Positions 15,743 through 24,620 of a DNA stretch of 64,000 nt are shown here, in pieces (position 1 is the first letter of the stretch; each line of letters starts with the position of its first letter). Below the pieces are notes generated by a model that did not search any database, was not told where the DNA came from, and saw only the letters and a list, made by a program, of their open reading frames with translations. The DNA is from Caldimonas thermodepolymerans (GTDB lineage Bacteria > Pseudomonadota > Gammaproteobacteria > Burkholderiales > Burkholderiaceae_C). The position numbers and the translations under genes are program-made. The stretch covers positions 1,798,001-1,862,000 of the forward strand of contig NZ_CP064338.1 in NCBI RefSeq assembly GCF_015476235.1, read 5' to 3'.

Positions 15743-16533
15743 GTCCCTGTGAGAATGGCTTCAACCCAGTCCAGATGGCGGTGAAGTTTAAGGTAGAATC
15801 GTGCCGCTGTGCTGAAGGGAGCTGTCGGCGCGAGTCGCGCGGCAATACGATTCCGAATGATAGTTCTTTCCGGGGCTCCCGCGGGCAAAGCTTCGTGGGC
15901 TCTTACGTCGTCTTCCGTCGCGATGCGCAATTGCTCACGCTTTGAATTCAACTCCGGGTGGTCGAGGTTCAGAAGGATTTTGCTCTGTTCGACTCGTTGT
16001 CGGGCAACAGTGTCCCGTTCAAAAGCCGGGTTCAAAACCGGGCGCCCGTCGGCTTGGAAAGCCAACAACTCACAATCTGCGGCATTGCATGGGTCGAGAA
16101 TTACCGGCCTTTCGATGCGCAGTTTGTTTTTTCCCTTGGCGCGAAGTCCGGGAGGGAGAAGAGGAAATCTATCCCCTTTGCCCCCTGCGCAGCCATGAAG
16201 CGGGTTATGTTCAGGACTGTTCGCCCAAGGACACGCGATTCGGTAGTTCTCGGCGTCATAAGCCAGCCACCAGTAATCACAAACCGGGCGATAGTGATCG
16301 ACCGCCAACGGTGCGCCAAACAGTTCGACTTCTGTATACCAGCATTTCCTACCGACTATCGATACGGCGAGATCCTTAAACCCCCTCCAGTTACGGGATC
16401 CGTTTCTTTTGATGTGCGCTTTTCTAGTTTCCGGCTCCATCTTGGCGGACTTTTTGTGCGCCTCTCGTAGCCGCTTATTCACTTCCTTGCCGTCATCGCT
16501 GGTGAGCAGGATGTTGAGATCGATGTGCCTCAT
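15739..16533 (-). CDS. ptuB: Septu system HNH endonuclease PtuB
   Basis: 264 residues. The HNH-type centre starts with CWYTE at 64-68, then VDHYRP at 78-83, YWWLAYDAENYRIACPWAN at 87-105 and GGKGDRFPL at 117-125, the pattern of PtuB nucleases. In Septu, PtuB forms a complex with the ATPase PtuA and degrades DNA during phage infection. It starts two bases after the ptuA stop and is last or next to last of the type I restriction operon. Length and motif order are normal for the family; no missing residue was noted. Confidence 0.85.
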   Translation of the reverse strand: MRHIDLNILLTSDDGKEVNKRLREAHKKSAKMEPETRKAHIKRNGSRNWRGFKDLAVSIVGRKCWYTEVELFGAPLAVDHYRPVCDYWWLAYDAENYRIACPWANSPEHNPLHGCAGGKGDRFPLLPPGLRAKGKNKLRIERPVILDPCNAADCELLAFQADGRPVLNPAFERDTVARQRVEQSKILLNLDHPELNSKREQLRIATEDDVRAHEALPAGAPERTIIRNRIAARLAPTAPFSTAARFYLKLHRHLDWVEAILTGT

Positions 16534-16535
16534 GG

Positions 16536-18011
16536 TCAGAGCTGATTCGTCGCGTGTCGCTGCCTCAAGAACGCTACGTATTCTGGGTCGCGCTCACTCA
16601 CACCCGGCAGAATTTCCAACTGTTCGTTAAGTGTCTTGAGTCGTACCTTGTCCTCGGGGGTGAGTTCCGGCTTGATGCTGATCGCGAGTCGCTCATCGAG
16701 CAGTTTCTGGGTCTCCTTATCGAGACTTGAGGGGAGCCCGAAGAACTCACTGCTGCAGAGAAGATTCGCAACGCCCTGTCCTCTGGGATTGCGGTGCGGG
16801 CGGGAAAAGAGAGACCCCTCTGCGTTTTGCGTGTGCGCCAATAAGACTTGCTCCCGAGTCATACCCGAAATCGTCACGGGGTTGTGGGTCGTCATAAGGA
16901 CCGTGGAGCCAGGTAACTGTTCTGCAGCGAAAGCCTCCGTCAACATGCTGGGATAATCCCAAGACCACTGTGGGTTGAGGTGAGTGTCTGGCTCATCGAG
17001 CAACACCAGATTGTCTTTCTGATTGGTGAGGGTAAGCGCGCCAATGACAGCCACGAGTTGCTTCTCCCCCTCACTGAGCTGATCAAATGGGAATGGCTCC
17101 TCTGCACTTCTTCCTCTTAGGAGAAAGGACACCGACTTCAACATTCCCCTCGCGCGGAGGGTCTCCAATGCCAGATAAACATTCTCGCCAGCCAGTTCTA
17201 ATCGTCGCGCAAACGCGTAGAGCCCTTTTTCCGTAAGCCGGTAGCTACGAATTATTGGTTTGCTAGGGTGGCGGCGCAGAAGCCCGCCTTCCATTGCGCT
17301 TTCGGGTGGAATATCAAAAATGCCGGAAGCATCTTGAGTCGTGGAGGCTGCATCCAGCGCCGCCACGATTCGGCGAATTGCACCTGCAGTGTTCCAAAGC
17401 TTTGGTTCATGCAGTGTAGGGTCGAATCCATAAGGCGAGCGCAGGACGATCGTCACATCTACGACCTCTTCCAGCTTCAGATGATCCAGCAGGCATTTGT
17501 GACCGTGGGCAAAGAGAGCCAGAAGAATTAAGTGCGACTGCTCGTTACTGGATTGCACGAAGAGCGGACGAAAGCGATCGGTCTCCGGCTGTTGGGTTAG
17601 CTTCTGGAAATGTCGGCGATAGCGGGCAACGAGTTGCTGCACGCGACGACACTCTCCGGAGTAATAGACCAAGGTCAGCTCGGGGTAGAATACCTGAGCC
17701 GGGCCATCTCTAAGCCGTCTCGCGAAGTGATCCATTGGCATCCGGTAGCCGTCCACCGTGACTGAGGTTCGGCGCCCTTCGCCATGCAGGACGATTACCC
17801 TGTTCTGTGCTTCAAATTCGAACCTGAAATCAAAGGGTGGCACCTTTTTGAAATAGCAGCCGACCAAAATTTGGATGATCGCTTCAATTAAGTTCGACTT
17901 TCCGCTGCCGTTGCTGCCGATGACGGCGTTGATCAGCGGTGATTGGCTGAACTCGATGTCGCAGGACCTGAGGTTCTTGTAACCCTCGATTCGCAATCGT
18001 CTAAGTTTCAC
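16536..18011 (-). CDS. ptuA: Septu system ATPase PtuA
   Basis: 491 residues from a GTG start that lies inside the end of hsdS (11-base overlap), so it is translationally coupled. It is an SMC/OLD-like AAA ATPase: Walker A GSNGSGKSN at 32-40, ABC signature LSEGEKQ at 312-318, Walker B NLVLLDEPDTHLNP at 334-347 and a switch histidine in MTTHNP near 373. A helical region lies between. PtuA senses infection-linked nucleotide change and controls PtuB. Together with ptuB it makes a complete type I Septu pair embedded behind a restriction-modification operon. Confidence 0.88.
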   Translation of the reverse strand: MKLRRLRIEGYKNLRSCDIEFSQSPLINAVIGSNGSGKSNLIEAIIQILVGCYFKKVPPFDFRFEFEAQNRVIVLHGEGRRTSVTVDGYRMPMDHFARRLRDGPAQVFYPELTLVYYSGECRRVQQLVARYRRHFQKLTQQPETDRFRPLFVQSSNEQSHLILLALFAHGHKCLLDHLKLEEVVDVTIVLRSPYGFDPTLHEPKLWNTAGAIRRIVAALDAASTTQDASGIFDIPPESAMEGGLLRRHPSKPIIRSYRLTEKGLYAFARRLELAGENVYLALETLRARGMLKSVSFLLRGRSAEEPFPFDQLSEGEKQLVAVIGALTLTNQKDNLVLLDEPDTHLNPQWSWDYPSMLTEAFAAEQLPGSTVLMTTHNPVTISGMTREQVLLAHTQNAEGSLFSRPHRNPRGQGVANLLCSSEFFGLPSSLDKETQKLLDERLAISIKPELTPEDKVRLKTLNEQLEILPGVSERDPEYVAFLRQRHATNQL

Positions 18012-19611
18012 CGCTGACTCCTTTGCGAGAAGTGAGTTTGGCGACGAGGGCGGTCAGGAGCTTTTCGGCGGTCGCGCGGGAGGCGGCGAGCTGTTGCTCC
18101 AACTCGTCCACCAGGGCCATCAGTTGCTCCACTTTCGCCACGATCCGGCGCTGCTCGGCGAGGGGTGGGAGGGGGACCCAATACTTTTTGACGTTGCTTG
18201 CTGAGAGGTTTGGCTGCGCCGAGCCATTATCGAATCTATAGATTTGCTCTCGGCCTAGCGGACTGGTCAGAAATCGATAAGCGAAAGCGGGTGTGATTAT
18301 CGGGGAGAGCCGTATGATCACGAGTGAAGATGCCACCGCTCCTTCTTCAAGTTGGGAAATGATCGCTGTCTTTCCAAGCGTCCCACGTAGGCAATAGACC
18401 AAGTCCCCGGGACGAATCTTTCCGCTGCGAAGTGAATCGAACTTCTTCCGTGTGATGTATTGCATCGACTCAAGGGAAAGCGTCCCATCTGGCTTGATGT
18501 GTCCGGCGTTAATCCACGCTACACCTTCTTGAACATACTCTGCCTTGTTCGGGTAGTTTTTGCTTCGATCACCATTGATCAGTTGGCTGATCTGTTCGAG
18601 ATGCACCCATCGCCAGCTTGGAGGTAAACTGAATGGGTGTTCTTGTTCGTCTTTCGCCTTCGTGGCGCGCGATATTGCCGCTACCTCCACCGGTTCGTCA
18701 TTGGGATCTTGAGGGACGAGTTTGCCCTGAACGGCGAGGGTAAGGATGGTTTTGCGGAGGTCGGCGGGCGAGACCTCGTAAGACGGGTGGAAAAGGAATT
18801 GGAGATTTGTGGGAGTGGGCGCCTCGGTGAAGCGGGCGAGCGACGCGCGAACGAGCGCGGCGTGCCGCGTGTCCCGTTCCTGTTGCTGCGCTTCCAGGCG
18901 GTCACACAAGGCCATCAACTCATCCACCTTCGCCACGATCCGCTTTTGCTCGGCGAGCGGAGGGAGAGGAACGGGACAGCTGCGAAATTCACCGTCGTTA
19001 ATTGCGGGGTAAGCCACACCCTTCATGCGCTCAGCTACCTCCACCTCGAATGGTTTGGAACGGAGCCAGAAAAAAAGGAAACGAGAGTCCACAAATGGTC
19101 TCGGATGTAGAACGGCGAATGCCGTGCTAACGATTGCCGGTGGCGAGAACTCACGGTCAATAATCGCAATGTTTTTCAGGTATGGCCTAACCGTCGCGTA
19201 GATAACCGTGCCAAGTCGCACCAGTTTCCGCGCTCGCGACGGCGCGTTTTCCGGTGTCAGAACTTCGAGATCAGACTTGATGATGCCGCACTGGTTATCA
19301 ATGGAGGCAACGTCGATGTAGGTAAACGGTTCGTCGGGCCTCTTTTGTCCACATGCATCTGCAACGTCATCAACACATACCCAGCGCCACTCGTTTGGGA
19401 TATCGAAGGGCGGTCCGGGGTCAGTGCCGTGGATTCGATTGTCGAACTTCTCCAGAAAGACCTGCCAAGCGGGGTCGTTTTGGTCCTCGGGATTGCGTTC
19501 GCTGAGTTGCCCGCGCACAGCGAGTTCCAGCACGAGCGCGCGCATCTTCGCCACCGCGCCTGGCGCGTCGGCGAACAGCTCGAACTTCTCGAAGAACGTT
19601 TCCAGCTTCAT
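18001..19611 (-). CDS. hsdS: Type I restriction-modification specificity subunit HsdS
   Basis: 536 residues with the usual two target-recognition domains, each followed by a conserved helical spacer: LPPLAEQKRIVAKVDELMAL in the middle and LPPLAEQRRIVAKVEQLMAL near the C-terminus. An N-terminal helical segment (MKLETFFEKFELFADAPG) is shared with the EcoEI-like family. The two domains define a bipartite DNA sequence that cannot be read off here. The ATG overlaps the hsdM stop by four bases. The near-identical repeats are where recombination could swap specificity. Confidence 0.92.
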   Translation of the reverse strand: MKLETFFEKFELFADAPGAVAKMRALVLELAVRGQLSERNPEDQNDPAWQVFLEKFDNRIHGTDPGPPFDIPNEWRWVCVDDVADACGQKRPDEPFTYIDVASIDNQCGIIKSDLEVLTPENAPSRARKLVRLGTVIYATVRPYLKNIAIIDREFSPPAIVSTAFAVLHPRPFVDSRFLFFWLRSKPFEVEVAERMKGVAYPAINDGEFRSCPVPLPPLAEQKRIVAKVDELMALCDRLEAQQQERDTRHAALVRASLARFTEAPTPTNLQFLFHPSYEVSPADLRKTILTLAVQGKLVPQDPNDEPVEVAAISRATKAKDEQEHPFSLPPSWRWVHLEQISQLINGDRSKNYPNKAEYVQEGVAWINAGHIKPDGTLSLESMQYITRKKFDSLRSGKIRPGDLVYCLRGTLGKTAIISQLEEGAVASSLVIIRLSPIITPAFAYRFLTSPLGREQIYRFDNGSAQPNLSASNVKKYWVPLPPLAEQRRIVAKVEQLMALVDELEQQLAASRATAEKLLTALVAKLTSRKGVSGET

Positions 19612-21080
19612 TCGACACTCCCGGCGCTGGCGGTGAGGGCAGCGTGCAGTTCCTGTTTCAGCTTTGCACGCGTTTCGGCGATCTGCGCGAGGAGCTTTTC
19701 GTATTCCGGCAGGAGGTGCTCGACGTCGCCGGGACCCTCGTCGGTGCGGTGTGGGTTCTTCAGATCGAGGCTGTAGTTGCCGGCCTTGATCTGGTCGATG
19801 GATACGCGCCAGGCGTATTCGTTTTCAACGCGGGCCTTGAAGCCGTCGGCCTCATCGCCCCACCAGGCTTTCTCGGGCGCAAATTCCTCGATGCGGATGG
19901 GCTTGCTCTTGTTGTAGCTCTTCACGCCCGGCGGATAGGGGTGCTCGTAATACCAGATCTCCTTCGTCGGCGTGCCTTTCGTGAAGAAGAGAAGGTTGGT
20001 CCGGATGCCGGTATAGGGGTTGAAGACGCCATTGGGCAGGCGGACGATGGTGTGCAGGTTGCACTCGGCGAGGAGTGCTTCCTTGATGCGCGTCTTCACG
20101 CCCTCGCCGAAGAGGGTGCCATCGGGTAGGACGATGCCGGCGCGGCCGCCGGTCTTGAGCAGCTTCATGATGAGCACGAGGAAGAGGTCGGCGGTCTCGC
20201 GCGTGCGGAACTCGGCGGGGAAATTGGCTTCGATGCCGTCTTCCTCCATGCCCCCGAAGGGAGGGTTTGTCACGATCACGTCCACGCGATCCTTCGGCCC
20301 CCAGTCGCGCAGCGGACGGGCCAGGGTGTTGTCGTGGCGGACATTGGAGGGAACGTCGATGCCGTGCAGGAGAAGGTTGGTCATGCACAGCACGTGCGGC
20401 AGGTGCTTTTTCTCGATGCCGGAGAAGCACTCCTGAATGGTGCGCTCGTCGGCTTCAGTTCTTGCCTGCTTGCGCAGGTGTTCGATGGCGCACACCAGGA
20501 AGCCGCCGGTGCCACAGGCGGGGTCGAGGATGGTCTCTCCGAGGCGGGGATTGACCTGCTCGACGATAAACTGGGTGACGGCGCGCGGCGTGTAGAACTC
20601 GCCGGCATTGCCCGCGGACTGGAGATCCTTGAGCAGCTTCTCGTAGATGTCGCCGAACATGTGGCGGTCATCGGAGGCATTGAAGTCGATGCCGTTGATC
20701 TTGTTGATCACCTGCCGCATCAATGTGCCGTTCTTCATGTAGTTGTTGGCGTCGGCGAAGGTCGAGCGGATGAGTGCTGACATCGGGTCCGAACCGGGGA
20801 GCGATTCCAGCGCCGGAAGCAGCTCATCATCGACAAAATTCAGAAGCGCATCTCCGGTGATACCTTCCTCGTCAGCCGCCCAGTTGCGCCAGCGGAACTT
20901 CTCGGGGAGGGGCGATTTGTAGTCGTCCTGGAGAAGTTCGAGCTGGGTCTCGCGGTCGTCGAAGATCTTGAGGAAGAACATCCATGCCATTTGCTCGAGC
21001 CGCTGGGCGTCGCCGTAGGTGCCGGCGTCCTTGCGCATGATGTCCTGGATAGATTTGACGAGATTGGAGACGTTGGGCAT
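19608..21080 (-). CDS. hsdM: Type I restriction-modification methyltransferase HsdM
   Basis: 490-residue N6-adenine methyltransferase. The N-terminal helical HsdM_N domain spans ~1-130. EFYTPRAV at 161-168, SAM motif I DPACGTGGF at 186-194 and catalytic motif IV NPPF at 272-275 are all present. It methylates the host sequence chosen by HsdS, protecting it from HsdR. It starts three bases after the hsdR stop and overlaps hsdS by four. No lesion seen, so the system should be able to modify DNA. Confidence 0.95.
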   Translation of the reverse strand: MPNVSNLVKSIQDIMRKDAGTYGDAQRLEQMAWMFFLKIFDDRETQLELLQDDYKSPLPEKFRWRNWAADEEGITGDALLNFVDDELLPALESLPGSDPMSALIRSTFADANNYMKNGTLMRQVINKINGIDFNASDDRHMFGDIYEKLLKDLQSAGNAGEFYTPRAVTQFIVEQVNPRLGETILDPACGTGGFLVCAIEHLRKQARTEADERTIQECFSGIEKKHLPHVLCMTNLLLHGIDVPSNVRHDNTLARPLRDWGPKDRVDVIVTNPPFGGMEEDGIEANFPAEFRTRETADLFLVLIMKLLKTGGRAGIVLPDGTLFGEGVKTRIKEALLAECNLHTIVRLPNGVFNPYTGIRTNLLFFTKGTPTKEIWYYEHPYPPGVKSYNKSKPIRIEEFAPEKAWWGDEADGFKARVENEYAWRVSIDQIKAGNYSLDLKNPHRTDEGPGDVEHLLPEYEKLLAQIAETRAKLKQELHAALTASAGSVE

Positions 21081-21083
21081 GGG

Positions 21084-23462
21084 TCAGGCAGCTTCCTGGT
21101 ACAGAGCGGTTTCGAGTTCGTTGACAGCCTTGAGGTAGGCGGCTTTTCCACCGAACAGATTGATAATTTCAACGGGGGTGCCGAGGGAACGGAACGGATC
21201 CAGCTTGAGGATCTCCAGCGATTCGACGCTCGCAATGCCGGCATCGGCATATTTCTCGAGGAGCGCCTCAAGGACCGCGCGGGCCTTCGCCTCGTACTTG
21301 CCGAAGATGTCGCGCTTCTTCACCCGCGCGGCGCGTTCCTTTCGGGTGAGCGGCGGGCGATCAAAGGCGATGTGGCAAATGAGGTCAAAGGGATCGAGAT
21401 CCTTGCCGACCTGTTCGGCGAGTTCGTCGAGGAAGACGCCCTGCTTGGCCAGTTCCTCCATAATTGGCCGTTTGCGCTCGGCGCTGGTCCACTTGGTCAG
21501 GAACGCGTCGAGCGAAGCGTAGTGCTTCAGGACGGTCTTCCTCGTGTAGTCGGTAAGCGATTCGGTGATAAGCTTGCCGTTTTCATCCAGGTACTGGACT
21601 CGCTCCACAGAGACACTGACCTCGACATCGTCCACGAAGTAGCGTGTCGGAGGCGGCGTAGGTTCGCTGCCTCCAAGCCCCGGTCCGGGATCGGGCGGCA
21701 GGAACCCGGCGTCGGGCGAGTCCTCTCCAGGAGAAAAGGGAGACGGATCGTCAGGAGGGAGCGGAGGATCATCCGGACCGGGTTCGTAGACCTGCACGGG
21801 ATCCCCATCGAAAGCGGGATCGGAAAACAGGGCGGTAGCCCCACGAAAATCCATGATGGTGAAGAAGAACTTGCCGTAGTCTTCGTTGATGCGCGTGCCT
21901 CGGCCGATGATCTGCTTGAACTCGGTCATGGAGCCAATACGCTTGTCGAGCACGATGAGCTGGCAGGTTTGGGCATCCACTCCGGTGCTCATGAGCCGAG
22001 ACGTGCAGGCAATGACGGGATAGGTCGATTCCGGATCGATGAAGTTGTCGAGCTGGGCCTTTCCCTCGTCGTCATCACCGGTGATGCGCATGACGTATTT
22101 GCTGTTGGCGGCAGCAAGATCTGGATTCGCGTTGACCATTGCCTGCCGCATGCGCTCGGCGTGGTCTGTTCGTTCGCAAAAGATGATGGTCTTGGCGAAG
22201 CGGTTGGTGGCGCGCAGGTACTCGGTGACCTTGGCGGCGACCAGTTCGGTGCGCTTTTCGAGGATGAGGTTCCTGTCGTAATCGCTGAGGTTGTATTCGC
22301 GATCCTCGATGAGCTGACCGTATTTGTCCACCTGGCCGAGTGACGGGCGCCAGCCGAGAATGTCTTTGTCGAGTCCGATGCGAATGACCTTGTAGGGAGC
22401 CAGGAAGCCATCGCTAATGCCTTGGCGCAACGAGTAGGTGTAGATCGGTTCGCCAAAGTATTCGATGTTGGAGACGGTTTTCGTTTCTTTCGGCGTGGCA
22501 GTGAGGCCGATCTGGGTCGCGGAAGAGAAGTATTCGAGCACCTGTCGCCACGCCGCATCTTCGTCAGCGCTTCCTCGATGACACTCGTCCACGATGACGA
22601 GGTCGAAGAAGTCGGGCGAGAACTGCTTGTAGATGTTCTTTTCCTCTTCGAATCCGGTGACCGCCTGATAGAGGCTCAAGTAGATTTCGTAAGACTTGTC
22701 GACCGTTCGATTCGTGATCTTGGTCATCGCGTTGCCGAACGGCTTGAAGTCGTTTGTTTTCGTCTGATCGGCGAGAATGTTTCGGTCGACGAGAAAAAGG
22801 ATGCGCTTCTTGAGGCCGGACTTCCACAAGCGCCAGATGATCTGAAAGGCGGTGTAGGTTTTTCCCGTGCCGGTGGCCATCACGAGCAGAATGCGGTTTT
22901 CGCCTCGGGCTATGGCCTCGACAGTGCGATTGATTGCGATGAGCTGGTAATAACGCGGGCTCTTCTTCGAACCGTCGTCGTAGTAGTCCTGTGTGGTGAC
23001 GGCGATTTGCTGCGGCGTAAGGTTCTTGGCAGTGCAGTACCGGGACCAGAGTTCCTCGGGAGATGGAAACTGATCAAGCGGAATCTCCCGAGTTACTGTA
23101 CCCGTGGTAGCGGTCCGATCGTGTTCGAGAAAGGCATCGCCGTTGCTGCTGTAGGCGAAAGGCACATCGAGAATCTCTGCATACTCAAGTGCCTGTTGCA
23201 TGCCGTCGCCAACGGCGTGGTTGTTGTCCTTGGCCTCGATGACGGCGATGGGAAGGTTGGGTTTGTAGTAAAGGATGTAGTCAGCCTTCTTGGCCTCACC
23301 GCGTCGAACGGTCTTGCCGCGCACAATGACGCGACCTTTCGTGAAGTAGACTTCCTCCCGGACTTGAGTCATCAAGTCCCAGCCAGCTCCTCCAGGTCCA
23401 CAGAGCGCCGGAGTAATGAACTTGGAACGGATGTCGGTTTCCGAGAGAGCTTTCTTGTTCAT
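21084..23462 (-). CDS. hsdR: Type I restriction enzyme HsdR (EcoEI-like)
   Basis: 792 residues. The N-terminal PD-(D/E)xK nuclease has D61 and E76-A-K78 (AVIEAK). Two RecA-like helicase domains follow: Walker A ATGTGKT at 196-202, DECH at 292-295, TATPK, and motif VI QIIGRGTRI. A proline-rich linker (~residues 560-610) precedes an EcoEI_R-type C-terminal helical domain. The enzyme translocates DNA with ATP and cuts unmodified DNA far from the site. First structural gene after the WYL regulator, 75 bases away; order R-M-S is typical for EcoEI-like loci. Confidence 0.95.
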   Translation of the reverse strand: MNKKALSETDIRSKFITPALCGPGGAGWDLMTQVREEVYFTKGRVIVRGKTVRRGEAKKADYILYYKPNLPIAVIEAKDNNHAVGDGMQQALEYAEILDVPFAYSSNGDAFLEHDRTATTGTVTREIPLDQFPSPEELWSRYCTAKNLTPQQIAVTTQDYYDDGSKKSPRYYQLIAINRTVEAIARGENRILLVMATGTGKTYTAFQIIWRLWKSGLKKRILFLVDRNILADQTKTNDFKPFGNAMTKITNRTVDKSYEIYLSLYQAVTGFEEEKNIYKQFSPDFFDLVIVDECHRGSADEDAAWRQVLEYFSSATQIGLTATPKETKTVSNIEYFGEPIYTYSLRQGISDGFLAPYKVIRIGLDKDILGWRPSLGQVDKYGQLIEDREYNLSDYDRNLILEKRTELVAAKVTEYLRATNRFAKTIIFCERTDHAERMRQAMVNANPDLAAANSKYVMRITGDDDEGKAQLDNFIDPESTYPVIACTSRLMSTGVDAQTCQLIVLDKRIGSMTEFKQIIGRGTRINEDYGKFFFTIMDFRGATALFSDPAFDGDPVQVYEPGPDDPPLPPDDPSPFSPGEDSPDAGFLPPDPGPGLGGSEPTPPPTRYFVDDVEVSVSVERVQYLDENGKLITESLTDYTRKTVLKHYASLDAFLTKWTSAERKRPIMEELAKQGVFLDELAEQVGKDLDPFDLICHIAFDRPPLTRKERAARVKKRDIFGKYEAKARAVLEALLEKYADAGIASVESLEILKLDPFRSLGTPVEIINLFGGKAAYLKAVNELETALYQEAA

Positions 23463-23537
23463 GCGGCAAAGATCTCTATTGTGAGGAGGTTGAAGGGCTG
23501 ACCATGCAGTGCCACCATGCGATCTACGAGGTCGGCC

Positions 23538-24413
23538 CTACTCACGGGGCATGCCTGCGACGCCTGCCCCCACCACCTCCCGGTTCAGAAGTGCGATCTG
23601 CTGATCCGCCGGGTTCCGGGTGGACGGGTCAATGTCGAGCCCGAGACGCTTGAGCGTGTAGTAGAGCAGCGCCTTGCGGACGGTGACCCTGGCCTTGCCG
23701 TTGCGCAGTCCGTAGTCGAGGGCGATGATCTTCTTCTGCGTGTCGGACAAACCTGGGTGCGGGCCGATATCCAGCGTGATGTGCGTGTGCCAGTCGGCAT
23801 CCTGGCTGTCGTCGATATCGCTGGGGCGGCTGTCCCGGGTGCCGAGGATGCGCGCCAACAGGAAGTCCTTGAAGCAGCCGTCGGTGAAGCAGTATGCCCG
23901 GGCATGCCAGCGGAAGCCGTCGAAGGCGATGGCGTGCGGTGCGATCCAGCGCCAGCGTGGGGCGGGGTTGGAAAGGGACCGGTACTCGACTTCAAGCGCT
24001 TGCCTGGTACGAATCGCTTCGATGACGCGGCGCAACGTGTGGGCATCGATGCCGCGAACGGGGCTGGGGACGATGTCGAAGGCAGGCATCTGGCCGATCC
24101 AGGTTTCCTCCTGCGTGGTGATGCCGTCGGAGATCGACCGCAGCTGGGACAGGTAGCTGGCCGGGTCCGGTTTCAGAAACAGGGGCTCGAAGCGGTCGCC
24201 CCGGACGTAGGTGCGGGCGCTCTTGTCATAGACCATGTTGCCCGGCGCCATGCCGAGGTAGCGGTTCAGGTCGGTGGATGCCTGGTTGATCGAGATCCCG
24301 AAGGCGGCCATTAGGTCGCCGCGGTTGACATGGCCTTCCCAGAACAGCCGGAACTCGATGAACTCGAGTCGGCGCTCGATGCCCCACCGAACGCGACGTT
24401 GCGCTGCCCCCAC
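23538..24413 (-). CDS. WYL-domain transcriptional regulator, BrxR/CapW type (second copy)
   Basis: 291 residues, GTG start. Winged helix-turn-helix, WYL domain (FRWHARAYCFTDGCF) and WCX-like C-terminus as in the first copy. Residues 9-98 differ from that copy at only about two or three positions, whereas residues 112-145 (for example RRVIEAIRTRQALEVEYRSL) and the tail differ at many. Shared promoter, palindrome and DNA-binding domain point to one common operator. It precedes hsdR and probably controls the whole hsd-ptu operon, as BrxR does for BREX. Whether it represses or activates cannot be told from sequence. Confidence 0.9.
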   Translation of the reverse strand: MGAAQRRVRWGIERRLEFIEFRLFWEGHVNRGDLMAAFGISINQASTDLNRYLGMAPGNMVYDKSARTYVRGDRFEPLFLKPDPASYLSQLRSISDGITTQEETWIGQMPAFDIVPSPVRGIDAHTLRRVIEAIRTRQALEVEYRSLSNPAPRWRWIAPHAIAFDGFRWHARAYCFTDGCFKDFLLARILGTRDSRPSDIDDSQDADWHTHITLDIGPHPGLSDTQKKIIALDYGLRNGKARVTVRKALLYYTLKRLGLDIDPSTRNPADQQIALLNREVVGAGVAGMPRE

Positions 24414-24455
24414 CCTTGCACCCCAGTATCATGACCCACATCGGAATTGTATTCG

Positions 24456-24468
24456 ACCAGTTTCTGGT
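24456..24468. promoter_or_regulatory. Probable WYL-regulator operator
   Basis: ACCAG-TTT-CTGGT, identical to the site at 10389-10401, at the same distance (43 bases) from the WYL start. TTTACA lies just upstream and TACAATT just downstream on the minus strand. Confidence 0.6.
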
Positions 24469-24477
24469 TGGTTTGTA

Positions 24478-24610
24478 AAGAGAGGAGGGCTGCGGGGGGT
24501 GGGCCATCGCCGCGAAGGAGAGGGCGGCGGCGCAGTCAGCGGCTCATGGTATTTTTCATGGCATTTGGTCCTTTCCGCCGTGATAACACATTGATCTATA
24601 TGAGATTGCA
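24478..24610 (-). promoter_or_regulatory. Leader block of the hsd-ptu unit
   Basis: Counterpart of the blocks at 10410-10545 and 7068-7205. The stretch from 24414 to 24699 holds no gene: operator region, this leader, the guaA-like motif and ~60 bases of unassigned sequence. Confidence 0.5.
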
Positions 24611-24620
24611 GTTCCCATTG

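Noticed and set aside
16101-16319. Small frames inside ptuB and on its opposite strand
   Set aside because: ptuB has a full HNH pattern and correct coupling, so the others are shadows.
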